DNA of 50,299 nucleotides from the NCBI GenBank assembly GCA_020054675.1, contig JAIHAL010000012.1, forward strand, positions 1 through 50,299, in the 5' to 3' direction. The notes below the pieces were generated by a model. That model made no database searches. It was not told the DNA's origin and saw only the letters and a program-made list of their open reading frames with translations. Position 1 is the stretch's first letter. Each line of letters starts with the position of its first letter. This document shows, piece after piece, positions 7,601-16,804 of the stretch. The translations under genes were made by a program, and so were the position numbers. The stretch comes from Oscillospiraceae bacterium. Lineage in GTDB: Bacteria; Bacillota; Clostridia; Oscillospirales; Ruminococcaceae.

Positions 7601-8439
7601 TTGAAATTCTCCATTACCTGTTTTTCCATTTTTAATATTAAATCTTCCACATCGGAAATTTTATACGATGAATTGTCCCATATCTCATGGGCCGCAACCG
7701 CCTGCCATACAAGCATTGCCATCCCGCCGACGCTTTTCTTGCCAAAAGCCGCCGCCTTTTGCAGAAGTTTTGTCTTTACGGGATTGTAAACGGCATCAAA
7801 AACATAGGTGCAGTTCCTTATAACTTCATCGGGAACAGGACATTCGTCTATATGGGGATACATTCCCACCGGAGTTGCGTTTAAAAGCAAATCATACGCG
7901 CCGTCAATTTCTCCAAGCGTAAGAATTTTTATTTCGGATTTGCAGCCCATTTCCCTTATTTCAGAAATAACTTTTTGAGCTTCATGCTCGTATCCCTTTC
8001 TTACGGCAATGGAAAGCTCCGCCCCGGAAAGGGCCGCTTCAATTGCCATCATTCTGCCGGCGCCGCCGCAGCCAAGCAGCAAAACCTTTCCGCCAAGTTT
8101 TATATCCGCGCTTTCAAGCGCGCGCAAAAATCCAAGGCAATCGGTATTAAAGCCCACAAGCTCCCCGTTTTTATTTGCAATGCAGTTTACGGCACCGTAT
8201 CTTTTTGCGGTTTCATCAAGCCTGTCAAGGAACTGGATTACGGAAATCTTATGCGGAATGGTTACATTATATCCGTCAAGGGCGTTAAGCTCCGGCATTT
8301 TTCCCTCCAAATCCTCGGGGGAAATTTCATAGACAAGATACTCCCCGTCCTTGCCGTCAAGCTCAAAGAGCCTTTTGTGTATGGGAGGGGACATGGTATG
8401 CTTTAATGGGAAGCCAAGTATGGCAAATTTTCTCTGCAT
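7597..8439 (-). CDS. aroE: Shikimate 5-dehydrogenase
   Basis: A 280-residue NADP-dependent enzyme reducing 3-dehydroshikimate to shikimate. The substrate loop HTMSPPIHKRLF is near the N-terminus, catalytic Lys is in YNVTIPHKISV, and Asp is in GFNTDCLGF. The Rossmann glycine motif is LLGCGGAGRMMA. ATG 8439 is chosen because AAGGAG lies 8 bases upstream and the product starts MQRKFAILG as in relatives; an in-frame start 12 codons earlier would run into fabD. It follows fabD by 11 bases and overlaps aroK. Confidence 0.95.
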   Translation of the reverse strand: MQRKFAILGFPLKHTMSPPIHKRLFELDGKDGEYLVYEISPEDLEGKMPELNALDGYNVTIPHKISVIQFLDRLDETAKRYGAVNCIANKNGELVGFNTDCLGFLRALESADIKLGGKVLLLGCGGAGRMMAIEAALSGAELSIAVRKGYEHEAQKVISEIREMGCKSEIKILTLGEIDGAYDLLLNATPVGMYPHIDECPVPDEVIRNCTYVFDAVYNPVKTKLLQKAAAFGKKSVGGMAMLVWQAVAAHEIWDNSSYKISDVEDLILKMEKQVMENFK

Positions 8440-8450
8440 AAGAATTCTCC

Positions 8451-9374
8451 TTATTTCTTTACAAGGGCGGCGCATTTTTCAAGCGATGCGCAATCCTCGA
8501 TATTAAATGCCTCGGCGCCTTTAAGCGTCTTTTTGACAAGTCCGGTCAAAACCTTTCCGGGGCCGCATTCTATAAAAGCGGATGCGCCGTTTTCGGAAAG
8601 TTTTTGAAGCTCAGATGTAAACCTTACCGGAGAAACCATATGCTTTGCAAGCAGGGAAGGCATATCCGAAAAATCTGTAAGTTCATCCCCAAGCACATTT
8701 GAATAAAATTTGACATTCGGCTTATGGAATTTTATGTCCTTTATTTTTCCGTAAAATTCATCGGCTGCGCTTTGCATAAGCTTTGAATGGAATGCCGCCG
8801 AAACGTTCAGCCTTACCGTTTTCGCCCCGATTTTGGCAAATTCCTCTTCCGCCTTTTCAATTCCCTTAACAGTTCCCGCTATGACCGTTTGCGCGGGGGA
8901 ATTATAATTTACGGGCACAACGTAATCATCAATTTTAGAGCAGATTTCCTCGACTTCGCTTTCGGTTCTGCCCAAAACGGCGCACATTGCTCCCGGATTT
9001 TCCTCAGCGGCCTTCTGCATAGCTTCCGCCCTTGCTTTTATTACTGCAAATCCGTCTTCAAGCGTGAGCATTTCCGATGCTACCATCGCGGCATATTCTC
9101 CAAGTGAATGTCCCGCAACCGCAACCGGCGAAAGCCCTTTTATAATTGCCGCCTCAAATGCCGCAAGAGATGTCGCCATGATGGCCGGCTGGGCAATGAT
9201 GGTCTTTGAAAGCTCCTCCGCAGAGCCTTCAAAGCATTTTTCCTTTAAGTTGAAGCCCAAAATATCGCTTGCGGTATTGAAAATCTTTGAAAGGTGCGGG
9301 AATGATTCAATCAAATCCTTCCCCATGCCGGGATATTGAGAGCCTTGTCCCGAAAAAAGAAAAACCATACTCAT
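8451..9374 (-). CDS. fabD: Malonyl-CoA:ACP transacylase
   Basis: About 307 residues. Transfers malonyl from CoA to acyl carrier protein for fatty acid elongation. It has the N-terminal FLFSGQGSQYPGMG block, the nucleophile serine in AGHSLGEYAAM (about residue 90), the Arg in VIKARAEAMQ, and catalytic His in SAAFHSKLM. Three ATGs are close together; 9374 is placed 9 bases from GGGAG, better than 9380 (3 bases). The gene is read away from the fabH-acpP cluster and leads an operon with aroE and aroK, an unusual split because fabD normally sits between fabK and fabG in Firmicutes. Confidence 0.95.
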   Translation of the reverse strand: MSMVFLFSGQGSQYPGMGKDLIESFPHLSKIFNTASDILGFNLKEKCFEGSAEELSKTIIAQPAIMATSLAAFEAAIIKGLSPVAVAGHSLGEYAAMVASEMLTLEDGFAVIKARAEAMQKAAEENPGAMCAVLGRTESEVEEICSKIDDYVVPVNYNSPAQTVIAGTVKGIEKAEEEFAKIGAKTVRLNVSAAFHSKLMQSAADEFYGKIKDIKFHKPNVKFYSNVLGDELTDFSDMPSLLAKHMVSPVRFTSELQKLSENGASAFIECGPGKVLTGLVKKTLKGAEAFNIEDCASLEKCAALVKK

Positions 9375-9450
9375 ATTCATAAACTCCCATACGAAAAATA
9401 ATATTAGCCGGTTTTTGTAATCTTATTGTAATTTTTTAACCGCAAACAGA

Positions 9451-9480
9451 TTGACAAATGCGTTTAAAATATAATACAAT
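9451..9480 (+). promoter_or_regulatory. Putative promoter of the fab-acc operon
   Basis: A consensus TTGACA (9451-9456) and TACAAT (9475-9480) are 18 bases apart, leaving a leader of about 110 bases before fabH. AATGC...GCATT (9487-9510) forms a weak inverted repeat just downstream; I could not match it to a FapR or FabT box. Confidence 0.65.
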
Positions 9481-9595
9481 AGGTTTGAATGCGAATGAAT
9501 ATTTTGCATTATACCGCATACCGGCTTTAAAACACATCATATTAAATATATCACAGAATCTGTCATAAAACAATATTTTTAAGGGGGAAAACCAG

Positions 9596-10591
9596 TTGTC
9601 AGGAATAAAAATTTTAGGCACGGGTTCATACATTCCGCCGATGGTTGTGACAAACGAGGATTTTGCAAAAATAGTTGAAACTTCGGACGAATGGATAAAG
9701 ACCCGCACGGGCATGAGCGAAAGGCGTCTTTCGCAGGGAGAGCCGACATGGTACATGGGCGCTTATGCTTCCAAGGAAGCTGTTTCGGCTGCCGGGCTTG
9801 ACGGGGCGGATATAGACCTTATAATAGCCGCAAGTGTAAGTCCGGATTACTCGTTCCCATCCATGGCGTGCATGATACAGCGCGAAATAGGAGCGCCAAA
9901 CGCCATGGCGATAGACGTCAACTGCGCATGCTCTGGCTTTGTGTACGGCGTTGACATGGCAAGAAGATACCTTGCCACGGGAGATGTGCACCATGCCCTT
10001 GTGGTGGGATGCGAAAACCTCACAAAGCTTGCCGATTATTCCGACAGGAGCACTTGCGTGCTCTTCGGCGACGGCGCAGCCGCCGCGGTAATAGGTCTTT
10101 CCGAGGGAACGCTCTATTCCTCTTTCCTTGGGGCGGACGGAAACGGCGCAAAAAGCATGGTTTGCAGGAATATTCCGCCGCACAATGCTTTTATGCCCGA
10201 AGAAAGGATTAAAATCGACGACGGGCTTCCCTCTACAAACGACCCGTATATGTATATGGACGGCAAAGAGGTTTACAAGTTTGCCATAAAGGCACTGCCG
10301 GATGCCCTTTCAAATGCCGCGGCAAAAATAAACTTTGACGTAAACGCTCTTGACCTGGTTATACCCCATCAGGCAAACATAAGGATAATCGAAACGGCGG
10401 CGCAAAAAATCGGGCTTCCTATGGAAAGGTTCTACCTTAACATCCACAAGTACGGGAACACATCAAGCGCCAGTGTGCCCCTTGCCCTTGACGAGGCAAT
10501 AAGGACGGGCAGGCTGAAAAGAGGCGACAAGGCCGCGCTGGTGGGATTCGGCGCGGGACTTACCTATGGCGCCGTGATATTTGAGTATTAA
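9596..10591 (+). CDS. fabH: Beta-ketoacyl-ACP synthase III
   Basis: A 331-residue condensing enzyme that starts fatty acid synthesis by joining acetyl-CoA (or a branched primer) to malonyl-ACP. The catalytic triad is Cys112 in CACSGFVYG, His in IPHQANIRI (about 257) and Asn in KYGNTSSASVP (about 287). The start is TTG at 9596, 9 bases after AAGGGGG; the resulting N-terminus SGIKILGTGSYIP matches family members. First gene of the fab-acc operon, with a 110-base leader. Confidence 0.95.
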   Translation: MSGIKILGTGSYIPPMVVTNEDFAKIVETSDEWIKTRTGMSERRLSQGEPTWYMGAYASKEAVSAAGLDGADIDLIIAASVSPDYSFPSMACMIQREIGAPNAMAIDVNCACSGFVYGVDMARRYLATGDVHHALVVGCENLTKLADYSDRSTCVLFGDGAAAAVIGLSEGTLYSSFLGADGNGAKSMVCRNIPPHNAFMPEERIKIDDGLPSTNDPYMYMDGKEVYKFAIKALPDALSNAAAKINFDVNALDLVIPHQANIRIIETAAQKIGLPMERFYLNIHKYGNTSSASVPLALDEAIRTGRLKRGDKAALVGFGAGLTYGAVIFEY

Positions 10592-10624
10592 AGCTCCTTA
10601 TTTTGAAAATTGGAGGATTTTAAA

Positions 10625-11548
10625 ATGGAAACCAGAATTACCAAACTTTTGGGAATTAAATACCCCATTTTGCAGGGCGGCATGGCATGGGTCGCAGAAA
10701 GCACCCTTGCGGCGGCAGTTTCAAATGCCGGGGGACTTGGCATTATTGCGGGAGGCTCCGCACCGATAGATTACCTGAGGGACCAGATAAGACGGGCAAA
10801 ATCCTTGACGGACAAGCCTTTCGGCGTGAACATCATGCTTATGAGCCCCAATGCCGAGGAGCTTGCAAAGCTTGTGATTGAAGAAAAAGTGCCTGTGATA
10901 ACAACCGGAGCAGGCAATCCCGGGAAATACATGGAGGATTGGAAAGCGGCAGGAATAAAGGTAATTCCCGTAATACCGTCCGTTGCCCTTGCAAAGAGAA
11001 TGGAAAGGGCCGGAGCAGATGCGGTGGTTGCGGAGGGAACCGAATCCGGCGGTCACATAGGCGAAAACACTACAATGTGTCTTGTGCCGCAGGTGGTTGA
11101 TGCGGTTTCAATCCCCGTAATAGCCGCAGGAGGAATTGCCGACGGCAGGGGAATTGCCGCAAGCTTTATGCTTGGCGCGGAGGGCGTTCAGGTGGGAACA
11201 AGGTTCCTTGTTGCCGAGGAATGCCAGATACATCCCAATTACAAGCAGCTTGTGCTTGACGCAAAGGATACCGATACCATAGTTACGGGACGTTTTACAG
11301 GACATCCTTGCAGGGGGATAAAAACCAAATACACCAAGGGATTGCTTAACTTTGAAAGGGAGGGCGGCTCTCCGGAAGAATTTGAAAAGCTTACGGTCGG
11401 CTCTTTGAGAAAGGCCGCAGTCGACGGAAACATCGACGAGGGAAGCTTCCTTGCGGGGGCAATCTCCGGAATGGTGAACAAAATCCAGCCGGCTAAGGAA
11501 ATTGTTGAAGAAATGTTCGCGCAGGCAGAAAAGCTGCTTTGCAGGTGA
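10625..11548 (+). CDS. fabK: Enoyl-ACP reductase II (FMN-dependent)
   Basis: A 307-residue flavoprotein of the nitronate monooxygenase/FabK family that reduces trans-2-enoyl-ACP in the last step of each elongation cycle. Features are the N-terminal LGIKYPILQGGMAWVA, the GGLGIIAGG loop, catalytic-region His in GTESGGHIGENT, and the phosphate-binding GGIADGRGIAAS. ATG 10625 lies 8 bases after GGAGG. Its position after fabH and before fabG supports FabK rather than a nitronate monooxygenase. No FabI gene appears in the window. Confidence 0.93.
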   Translation: METRITKLLGIKYPILQGGMAWVAESTLAAAVSNAGGLGIIAGGSAPIDYLRDQIRRAKSLTDKPFGVNIMLMSPNAEELAKLVIEEKVPVITTGAGNPGKYMEDWKAAGIKVIPVIPSVALAKRMERAGADAVVAEGTESGGHIGENTTMCLVPQVVDAVSIPVIAAGGIADGRGIAASFMLGAEGVQVGTRFLVAEECQIHPNYKQLVLDAKDTDTIVTGRFTGHPCRGIKTKYTKGLLNFEREGGSPEEFEKLTVGSLRKAAVDGNIDEGSFLAGAISGMVNKIQPAKEIVEEMFAQAEKLLCR

Positions 11549-11602
11549 GTTTTTTAAAATTGGCTGCGGCGGTTCTGCCGCGGGGAAAACGGAGGAGAAA
11601 AA

Positions 11603-12346
11603 ATGGCTAAAACAGCACTGGTAACGGGAGCATCCCAGGGAATCGGAGCATGCATAGCCAAAAGGCTTGCAAAGGATGGGTACAACATTGCTATAAATTG
11701 CCGCGGCGAGGCGGAGCTTGAAAACGGGGGAAAGCAGACGGCTGAGGAATGCCGCTCATATGGCGTTGAGGCGGAATGCTTTATTGCCGATGTTTCAAAG
11801 CATGACGAATGCGAAAAAATGGTTGACGCCGTAAAAGAGCGTTTTGGAACGATAGATGTGCTTGTAAACAATGCGGGAATTACCCGCGACGGTTTGCTTG
11901 TGCGCATGAGCGAAGAAAATTACGACATGGTCATAGCCGTAAACCAGAAAAGTGTATTTAACATGACAAAATTCGCAGGAGCGGTTATGATGAAGCAAAG
12001 AAGCGGCAGGATTATAAATGTATCCTCAGTTGCGGGGCTTTACGGAAATGCAGGGCAGATGAACTACTCCGCTTCAAAGGCGGCTGTTATAGGCATGACG
12101 AAAACTGCGGCAAAAGAGCTTGGCGGCAGGGGAATAACCGTAAACGCAATTGCTCCGGGATTTATAAAAACGCCTATGACCGATGCTCTGACCGATGAGC
12201 AGAAAAAAGCGGTGCTTGACAGGATTGCACTTAAAAGATACGGCACGGTGGAGGAAATCGCCGAGCTTGTATCGTTCCTTGCCTCAGACGGGGCAGGCTA
12301 TATCACCGGACAGACAATAGAAATCTCCGGCGGCCTTTCAATGTAA
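11603..12346 (+). CDS. fabG: 3-oxoacyl-ACP reductase
   Basis: A 247-residue short-chain dehydrogenase reducing 3-ketoacyl-ACP with NADPH. The cofactor motif TGASQGIG is at residues 8-15, NNAG at 89-92, and the catalytic Ser (about 141), Tyr155 and Lys159 in YSASKAA. The C-terminus GYITGQTIEISGGLSM is typical. The start ATG follows GGAGGAG by 5 bases. Third gene of the operon, 54 bases after fabK. Confidence 0.95.
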   Translation: MAKTALVTGASQGIGACIAKRLAKDGYNIAINCRGEAELENGGKQTAEECRSYGVEAECFIADVSKHDECEKMVDAVKERFGTIDVLVNNAGITRDGLLVRMSEENYDMVIAVNQKSVFNMTKFAGAVMMKQRSGRIINVSSVAGLYGNAGQMNYSASKAAVIGMTKTAAKELGGRGITVNAIAPGFIKTPMTDALTDEQKKAVLDRIALKRYGTVEEIAELVSFLASDGAGYITGQTIEISGGLSM

Positions 12347-12368
12347 GCCGGGTTTCAAGGGGGAAGTT

Positions 12369-13601
12369 ATGAGAAGAGTTGTTGTTACCGGGATGGGAAC
12401 AGTAAATCCCCTCGGAAAAAGCGTAAATGAATTTTGGGAAAATATCGCTGCAAACAAGCTGGGGTTTTCCTTTATAGACCAGTTTGACGCTTCCGATTTT
12501 GATGTTAAAATAGTTGGGGCAGTTAAGGATTTTGACAGCTCAAAGTATATAGAAAAAAAGGAAGCAAGGAGAATAGACCGCTTTTCGCAGTTTGCCGTTG
12601 TGTCAAGCATGGATGCGCTTGAAGATGCGGGTTCGGATTTGAAAGACCTTGACCCGTACCGCGTGGGCGTTATAATTGGATGCGGAATAGGCGGGCTTGA
12701 ACTTACCGAAAACGAGCACCAGAAATTCCTTGAAAAAGGCCCGGACAGGATTTCCGTATTTTATGTGCCCATGATGATAGGCAATATGGCGGCAGGAACG
12801 GTCGCAATGCAGACAGGCTTCAAAGGGGCGAATTATTCGACAGTTACGGCTTGCGCATCCTCAACGCACGCAATAGGCGAGGCTTTCAGAAAAATAAAGG
12901 ACGGCTACCTTGACGCTTGCCTTTGCGGCGGAACGGAAAGCTGCATAACAAAGTTTTCGCTTGCCGGATTCAACAACATGAAGGCACTTTCAAGGGCAAC
13001 GGAGCTTGACAGGGCTTCAACTCCTTTTGACGCCGACAGGCAGGGCTTTGTGCTTGGCGAGGGCTGCGGAATGCTGCTGCTTGAAGAGCTTGAACACGCA
13101 AAGGCAAGGGGAGCAAAAATTTATGCCGAGATTGCCGGATACGGGGCAACATGCGACGCTTACCACATGACTTCGCCTGACCCGGCCGGAGAGGCCGCCG
13201 CAAAGGCAATGGAGCTTGCGTATACCGAAGCGGGGCTTAAAGCAAGCGACATAAGCTATATAAATGCGCACGGCACATCCACTGAACTCAACGACAAGTA
13301 TGAAACTGCGGCAATTAAAATTGCCCTTGGGGAACATGCAAAAAAGGTTGCAATAAATTCCACAAAGTCGATGATAGGGCATCTTCTTGGCGCGGCAGGG
13401 GCTGTTGAGGCAGTCGCCACAGTGCTTTCGGTAAAAAATGACTTTGTCCACAGGACAGTGGGATACAAAACTCCCGACCCGGAATGCGACCTTGACTACT
13501 GCACAGAGGGCAACAGGGAAATGAAAGTTTATGCCGCGCTTTCAAACTCGCTTGGATTTGGCGGGCACAACGCTACAGTATGCTTTAAAAAATACGAATG
13601 A
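12369..13601 (+). CDS. fabF: Beta-ketoacyl-ACP synthase II
   Basis: A 410-residue elongating condensing enzyme. Active-site Cys162 lies in TACASSTHAIG, with the two histidines in NAHGTSTELND and SMIGHLLGAAGA. The length and motifs fit FabF rather than FabB. It extends acyl-ACP with malonyl-ACP. It starts 22 bases after fabG with GGGGGAAG in front of the ATG, and precedes accB by 25 bases. Confidence 0.95.
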   Translation: MRRVVVTGMGTVNPLGKSVNEFWENIAANKLGFSFIDQFDASDFDVKIVGAVKDFDSSKYIEKKEARRIDRFSQFAVVSSMDALEDAGSDLKDLDPYRVGVIIGCGIGGLELTENEHQKFLEKGPDRISVFYVPMMIGNMAAGTVAMQTGFKGANYSTVTACASSTHAIGEAFRKIKDGYLDACLCGGTESCITKFSLAGFNNMKALSRATELDRASTPFDADRQGFVLGEGCGMLLLEELEHAKARGAKIYAEIAGYGATCDAYHMTSPDPAGEAAAKAMELAYTEAGLKASDISYINAHGTSTELNDKYETAAIKIALGEHAKKVAINSTKSMIGHLLGAAGAVEAVATVLSVKNDFVHRTVGYKTPDPECDLDYCTEGNREMKVYAALSNSLGFGGHNATVCFKKYE

Positions 13602-13626
13602 AGCAAATTGCTTTTAGGAGGATTTT

Positions 13627-14079
13627 ATGTCCGTGAAAATAGAAAATTCAATGGAGTGCATAGACGCTCTTATCGACAAAATGCTTGAAAAGGGCATAGG
13701 CAGGCTGGCAATTTCCGAAGGGGATTTTAAGATAGAAATCGAAACGGCTGCGGCAAAGGCAACGGTTTATCAGGCACCGGTGCAGGCGGTATCGGTTCAG
13801 GCGGCCCCCGCATCATCGGCCGAAGCCGCAAAGCCGCTTCCTTGCGGGAAAATAGTAAAATCGCCGATAGTGGGAACTTATTATTCGGCTCCCGCACCGG
13901 ACAAGCCGCCTTTCGTAAAAGTGGGACAAAAGGTGAAAAAAGGCGATGTGCTGATGATAATAGAATCAATGAAGCTCATGAACGAGATAGCAAGCGAATT
14001 CGACGGGGTTGTTGCCGAAATTCTTGTTGAAAACGGCACGCCGGTTGAATTCGACCAGCCTATCATGAGAATAGAATAG
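13627..14079 (+). CDS. accB: Biotin carboxyl carrier protein of acetyl-CoA carboxylase
   Basis: A 150-residue carrier. The N-terminal part has a helical segment, then a flexible Ala/Pro/Gln linker (about 45-70) and a biotinyl domain with the modified Lys116 in ESMKLMNE. The usual motif is EAMKM; the ESMKLM form is a common variant in Firmicutes. The biotin arm shuttles carboxyl groups between AccC and the AccAD transferase. Preceded by AGGAGG and followed by fabZ after 18 bases. Confidence 0.95.
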   Translation: MSVKIENSMECIDALIDKMLEKGIGRLAISEGDFKIEIETAAAKATVYQAPVQAVSVQAAPASSAEAAKPLPCGKIVKSPIVGTYYSAPAPDKPPFVKVGQKVKKGDVLMIIESMKLMNEIASEFDGVVAEILVENGTPVEFDQPIMRIE

Positions 14080-14097
14080 GCTTTGGAGGAAAATGCA

Positions 14098-14535
14098 ATG
14101 AGCGTTTTGATGGACAAGGAAAAAATAAAGGAAATAATCCCGCACAGGGACCCGTTCCTCCTTATAGACGAAATAGTTGAAATGGAGCCGGGGGTAAGGA
14201 TTGTTGCAAGGAAGCACCTTAAAGAGGATGAATACTGGTTTAAGGGGCATTTCCCCGGATATCCGGTGACTCCGGGAGTGCTTATGATAGAAATGCTTGC
14301 CCAGGCGGGAGCGGTATGCATACTCTCGCTTGAAGAAAACAAGGGGAAAATAGGGCTTCTTGCAGGGGTGGACAACGCAAAGTTCCGCAGGCAGGTGCTT
14401 CCCGGCGAAACGCTTGACCTTGAAGTCGAAATAATCAAGGTAAAAGGGCCTATTGGCGTCGGAAAAGCAATTGCATCGGTCGGCGGGCAAAAGGCGGTTT
14501 CCGCCGAAATATCCTTTGCCCTTAAAAGCGTTTAA
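14098..14535 (+). CDS. fabZ: 3-hydroxyacyl-ACP dehydratase
   Basis: A 145-residue hotdog-fold dehydratase of the elongation cycle. Catalytic His51 and Glu65 are in [19 protein letters not shown]. The N-terminal [13 protein letters not shown] is diagnostic. ATG 14098 follows GGAGG by 7 bases; a TTG at 14083 is in frame but overlaps that site. It lies between accB and accC, a frequent order in Clostridia and Lactobacillales. Confidence 0.95.
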   Translation: MSVLMDKEKIKEIIPHRDPFLLIDEIVEMEPGVRIVARKHLKEDEYWFKGHFPGYPVTPGVLMIEMLAQAGAVCILSLEENKGKIGLLAGVDNAKFRRQVLPGETLDLEVEIIKVKGPIGVGKAIASVGGQKAVSAEISFALKSV

Positions 14536-14554
14536 TGGAAGCAAGGGGAATATT

Positions 14555-15895
14555 ATGTTCAAAAAAGTTTTGATTGCAAACAGGGGCGAAATTGCCGTAA
14601 GGGTAATAAGGGCTTGCAGGGAGCTTGGAATAAAGACGGTTGCGGTGTTTTCAACTGCCGACAGGAACGCTCTTCACGCACAGATAGCCGATGAGGCGGT
14701 ATGCATAGGCGGAGCGGCATCAAAGGACAGCTATCTTAACATGAAGGCAATCCTTGCCGCGTGCGAAATAACTGGGGCAAACGCCATCCATCCGGGGTTC
14801 GGATTCTTGTCTGAAAATGCCGCGTTTGCAAGAATGTGCGAAAAATGCGGGATAACCTTTATAGGCCCATCCCCGAAATCAATAGAAATGCTTGGCGACA
14901 AGGCTATGGCCAAGGAAACAATGAAAAAAGCCGGAGTTCCCGTAATTCCCGGCTCGGACGGTGCTGTCAGGGATGCGGGGGAAGCTATGGAAATCGCTAA
15001 AAAGATAGGCTTTCCCGTAATGGTTAAGGCTTCCGCCGGAGGCGGTGGCAGGGGAATACGTCTTGTCCAAAAGGAAGAAGAGCTTGAAGCACAGTTTATT
15101 GCAGCAAAGCAGGAGGCGCTGAACTTTTTCGGCGACGACGGGATTTATATAGAAAAATTCATAGTAAACCCAAAACACATAGAATTTCAAATCATTGCCG
15201 ACAAGCATGGGAATACAGTGCACCTTGGCGAGCGCGACTGCTCAATGCAAAGAAGAAACCAGAAGGTGCTGGAAGAATCGCCAAGCCCGATTATGACTCC
15301 GGAGCTTAGGGCAAAAATGGGCGAGGCCGCCGTTAAAGCGGCAAAGGCCTGCGGATATTACAACGCGGGAACAATAGAATTCCTTGTGGACGCGGACAGG
15401 AATTTTTACTTCATGGAAATGAACACAAGGATACAGGTGGAACATCCGGTGACGGAATTAGTTACGGGAATCGACCTTGTCAAGCTTCAGATTAAAATAG
15501 CCTGTGGCGAGAAACTCCCTTTTGACCAGGAAAAAATAGTGTTGACAGGGCACGCCATAGAGTGTAGAATAAATGCGGAGAATCCCGCGCAAGGGTTCAG
15601 GCCCTGCCCGGGAAAAATTTCCGCGCTGCATATTCCGGGAGGGCCGGGTATAAGAATAGACAGCGCCGCTTATCAGGGATATGTGATACCGCCGTATTAC
15701 GACAGCATGATTGCAAAGCTTATTGCTTATGCCCCGACAAGGGAAGAAGCTATTATGAAAATGAAATGGGCGCTTTCCGAATTTATCGTTGACGGCATAG
15801 ACACAAACATAGATTTCCAGCTTGATTTGATAAAAGACCCTTGTTTTGAAAAAGGGGATTACGACATAGGTTACTTAGGAAGAAAAATGAAATAA
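14555..15895 (+). CDS. accC: Acetyl-CoA carboxylase, biotin carboxylase subunit
   Basis: A 447-residue ATP-grasp enzyme that carboxylates biotin on AccB using bicarbonate and ATP. N-terminal [20 protein letters not shown], the glycine-rich ATP loop [13 protein letters not shown], the metal/active segment [20 protein letters not shown] region and the [14 protein letters not shown] block are all present. ATG 14555 is chosen because AAGGGGA lies about 6 bases upstream and the protein then begins at [11 protein letters not shown]; a longer reading frame enters fabZ. Confidence 0.95.
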   Translation: MFKKVLIANRGEIAVRVIRACRELGIKTVAVFSTADRNALHAQIADEAVCIGGAASKDSYLNMKAILAACEITGANAIHPGFGFLSENAAFARMCEKCGITFIGPSPKSIEMLGDKAMAKETMKKAGVPVIPGSDGAVRDAGEAMEIAKKIGFPVMVKASAGGGGRGIRLVQKEEELEAQFIAAKQEALNFFGDDGIYIEKFIVNPKHIEFQIIADKHGNTVHLGERDCSMQRRNQKVLEESPSPIMTPELRAKMGEAAVKAAKACGYYNAGTIEFLVDADRNFYFMEMNTRIQVEHPVTELVTGIDLVKLQIKIACGEKLPFDQEKIVLTGHAIECRINAENPAQGFRPCPGKISALHIPGGPGIRIDSAAYQGYVIPPYYDSMIAKLIAYAPTREEAIMKMKWALSEFIVDGIDTNIDFQLDLIKDPCFEKGDYDIGYLGRKMK

Positions 15896-15925
15896 AAGCG
15901 CTGATATAAAAAACCGCATGGGGGA

Positions 15926-16804
15926 ATGGCCTTGTTAGAAGATTTATTTAAAATAGTGAAAACAAGATTCAATGACGGCGACGCCAAAAATGAAGCCGAC
16001 TCAAAGGTTGACATACCGGACAATCTTATGTTCAAGTGCCCGAGGTGTCAGAATGTTTGTTTTCAGGAAGAATTTGAAAAAACAAGCAAGGTTTGTCCGG
16101 CTTGCGGATACCATTCAAGGCTGAGCGCTGTCGAAAGGCTTGAAATGACCGTCGACAAAGGCAGCTTTATCGAATACGACGCAAACATGATAAGCAAAAA
16201 TCCAATTGATTTTCCGGATTATGACCAAAAGCAAAAGGAACTCCGCGAAAAGACAGGGCTTAAGGATGCCATAATTACGGGAGAAGCAAAAATAAGGGGA
16301 ATCAGATGCGCCGTTGCGGTTATGGATTCACGCTATATGATGGCTTCAATGGGCAGCGTTGTGGGCGAAAAGCTGACAAGGACATTTGAAACCGCCACAG
16401 AGCAAGGTCTTCCCGTTGTTGTTTTTGCCGCCTCCGGCGGGGCAAGAATGCAGGAGGGGATAGTTTCCCTTATGCAGATGGCGAAAACCAGCGGAGCAGT
16501 GGCAAGGCATTCCGAAAAGGGGCTTTTATACATCACCGTTCTGACCGACCCGACAACGGGCGGGGTTACGGCTTCCTTTGCATCGCTTGGCGACATAATC
16601 ATAGCCGAACCCAAGGTGCTTATCGGATTTGCCGGCAGAAGGGTTATCGAGGGCACAATAAAGCAAAGGCTTCCGGATGATTTCCAGTCCGCCGAATTTA
16701 TGCTTAAAAACGGTTTTGTGGACATGATTGTCGAAAGAAAGGCAATGAGGAGGACTCTTGCACATCTTTTGAAACTCCACGGCTACGACAGGGGGACGTT
16801 GTAA
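15926..16804 (+). CDS. accD: Acetyl-CoA carboxylase, carboxyltransferase beta subunit
   Basis: A 292-residue carboxyltransferase beta subunit with an N-terminal zinc ribbon (Cys38, Cys41, Cys57, Cys60 in CPRC...CPAC) followed by the crotonase-type domain (VFAASGGARMQEG, TDPTTGGVTASFA). It pairs with AccA to move the carboxyl group from biotin to acetyl-CoA. The ATG at 15926 directly abuts the GGGGGA site with no spacer; TTG at 15932, two codons on, is the better-spaced start. The stop codon is adjacent to the accA start. Confidence 0.93.
   Translation: MALLEDLFKIVKTRFNDGDAKNEADSKVDIPDNLMFKCPRCQNVCFQEEFEKTSKVCPACGYHSRLSAVERLEMTVDKGSFIEYDANMISKNPIDFPDYDQKQKELREKTGLKDAIITGEAKIRGIRCAVAVMDSRYMMASMGSVVGEKLTRTFETATEQGLPVVVFAASGGARMQEGIVSLMQMAKTSGAVARHSEKGLLYITVLTDPTTGGVTASFASLGDIIIAEPKVLIGFAGRRVIEGTIKQRLPDDFQSAEFMLKNGFVDMIVERKAMRRTLAHLLKLHGYDRGTL

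Noticed and set aside
9470..9475. Perfect TATAAT upstream of fabH
   Set aside because: Only 13 bases from TTGACA; TACAAT five bases on has acceptable 18-base spacing, so it was used instead.
9381..9595. FapR or FabT operator in the fabD-fabH gap
   Set aside because: No match to either consensus could be seen; only a weak AATGC/GCATT repeat is present.
13017..13451. Antisense frame within fabF
   Set aside because: A shadow of an unmistakable condensing enzyme on the other strand.
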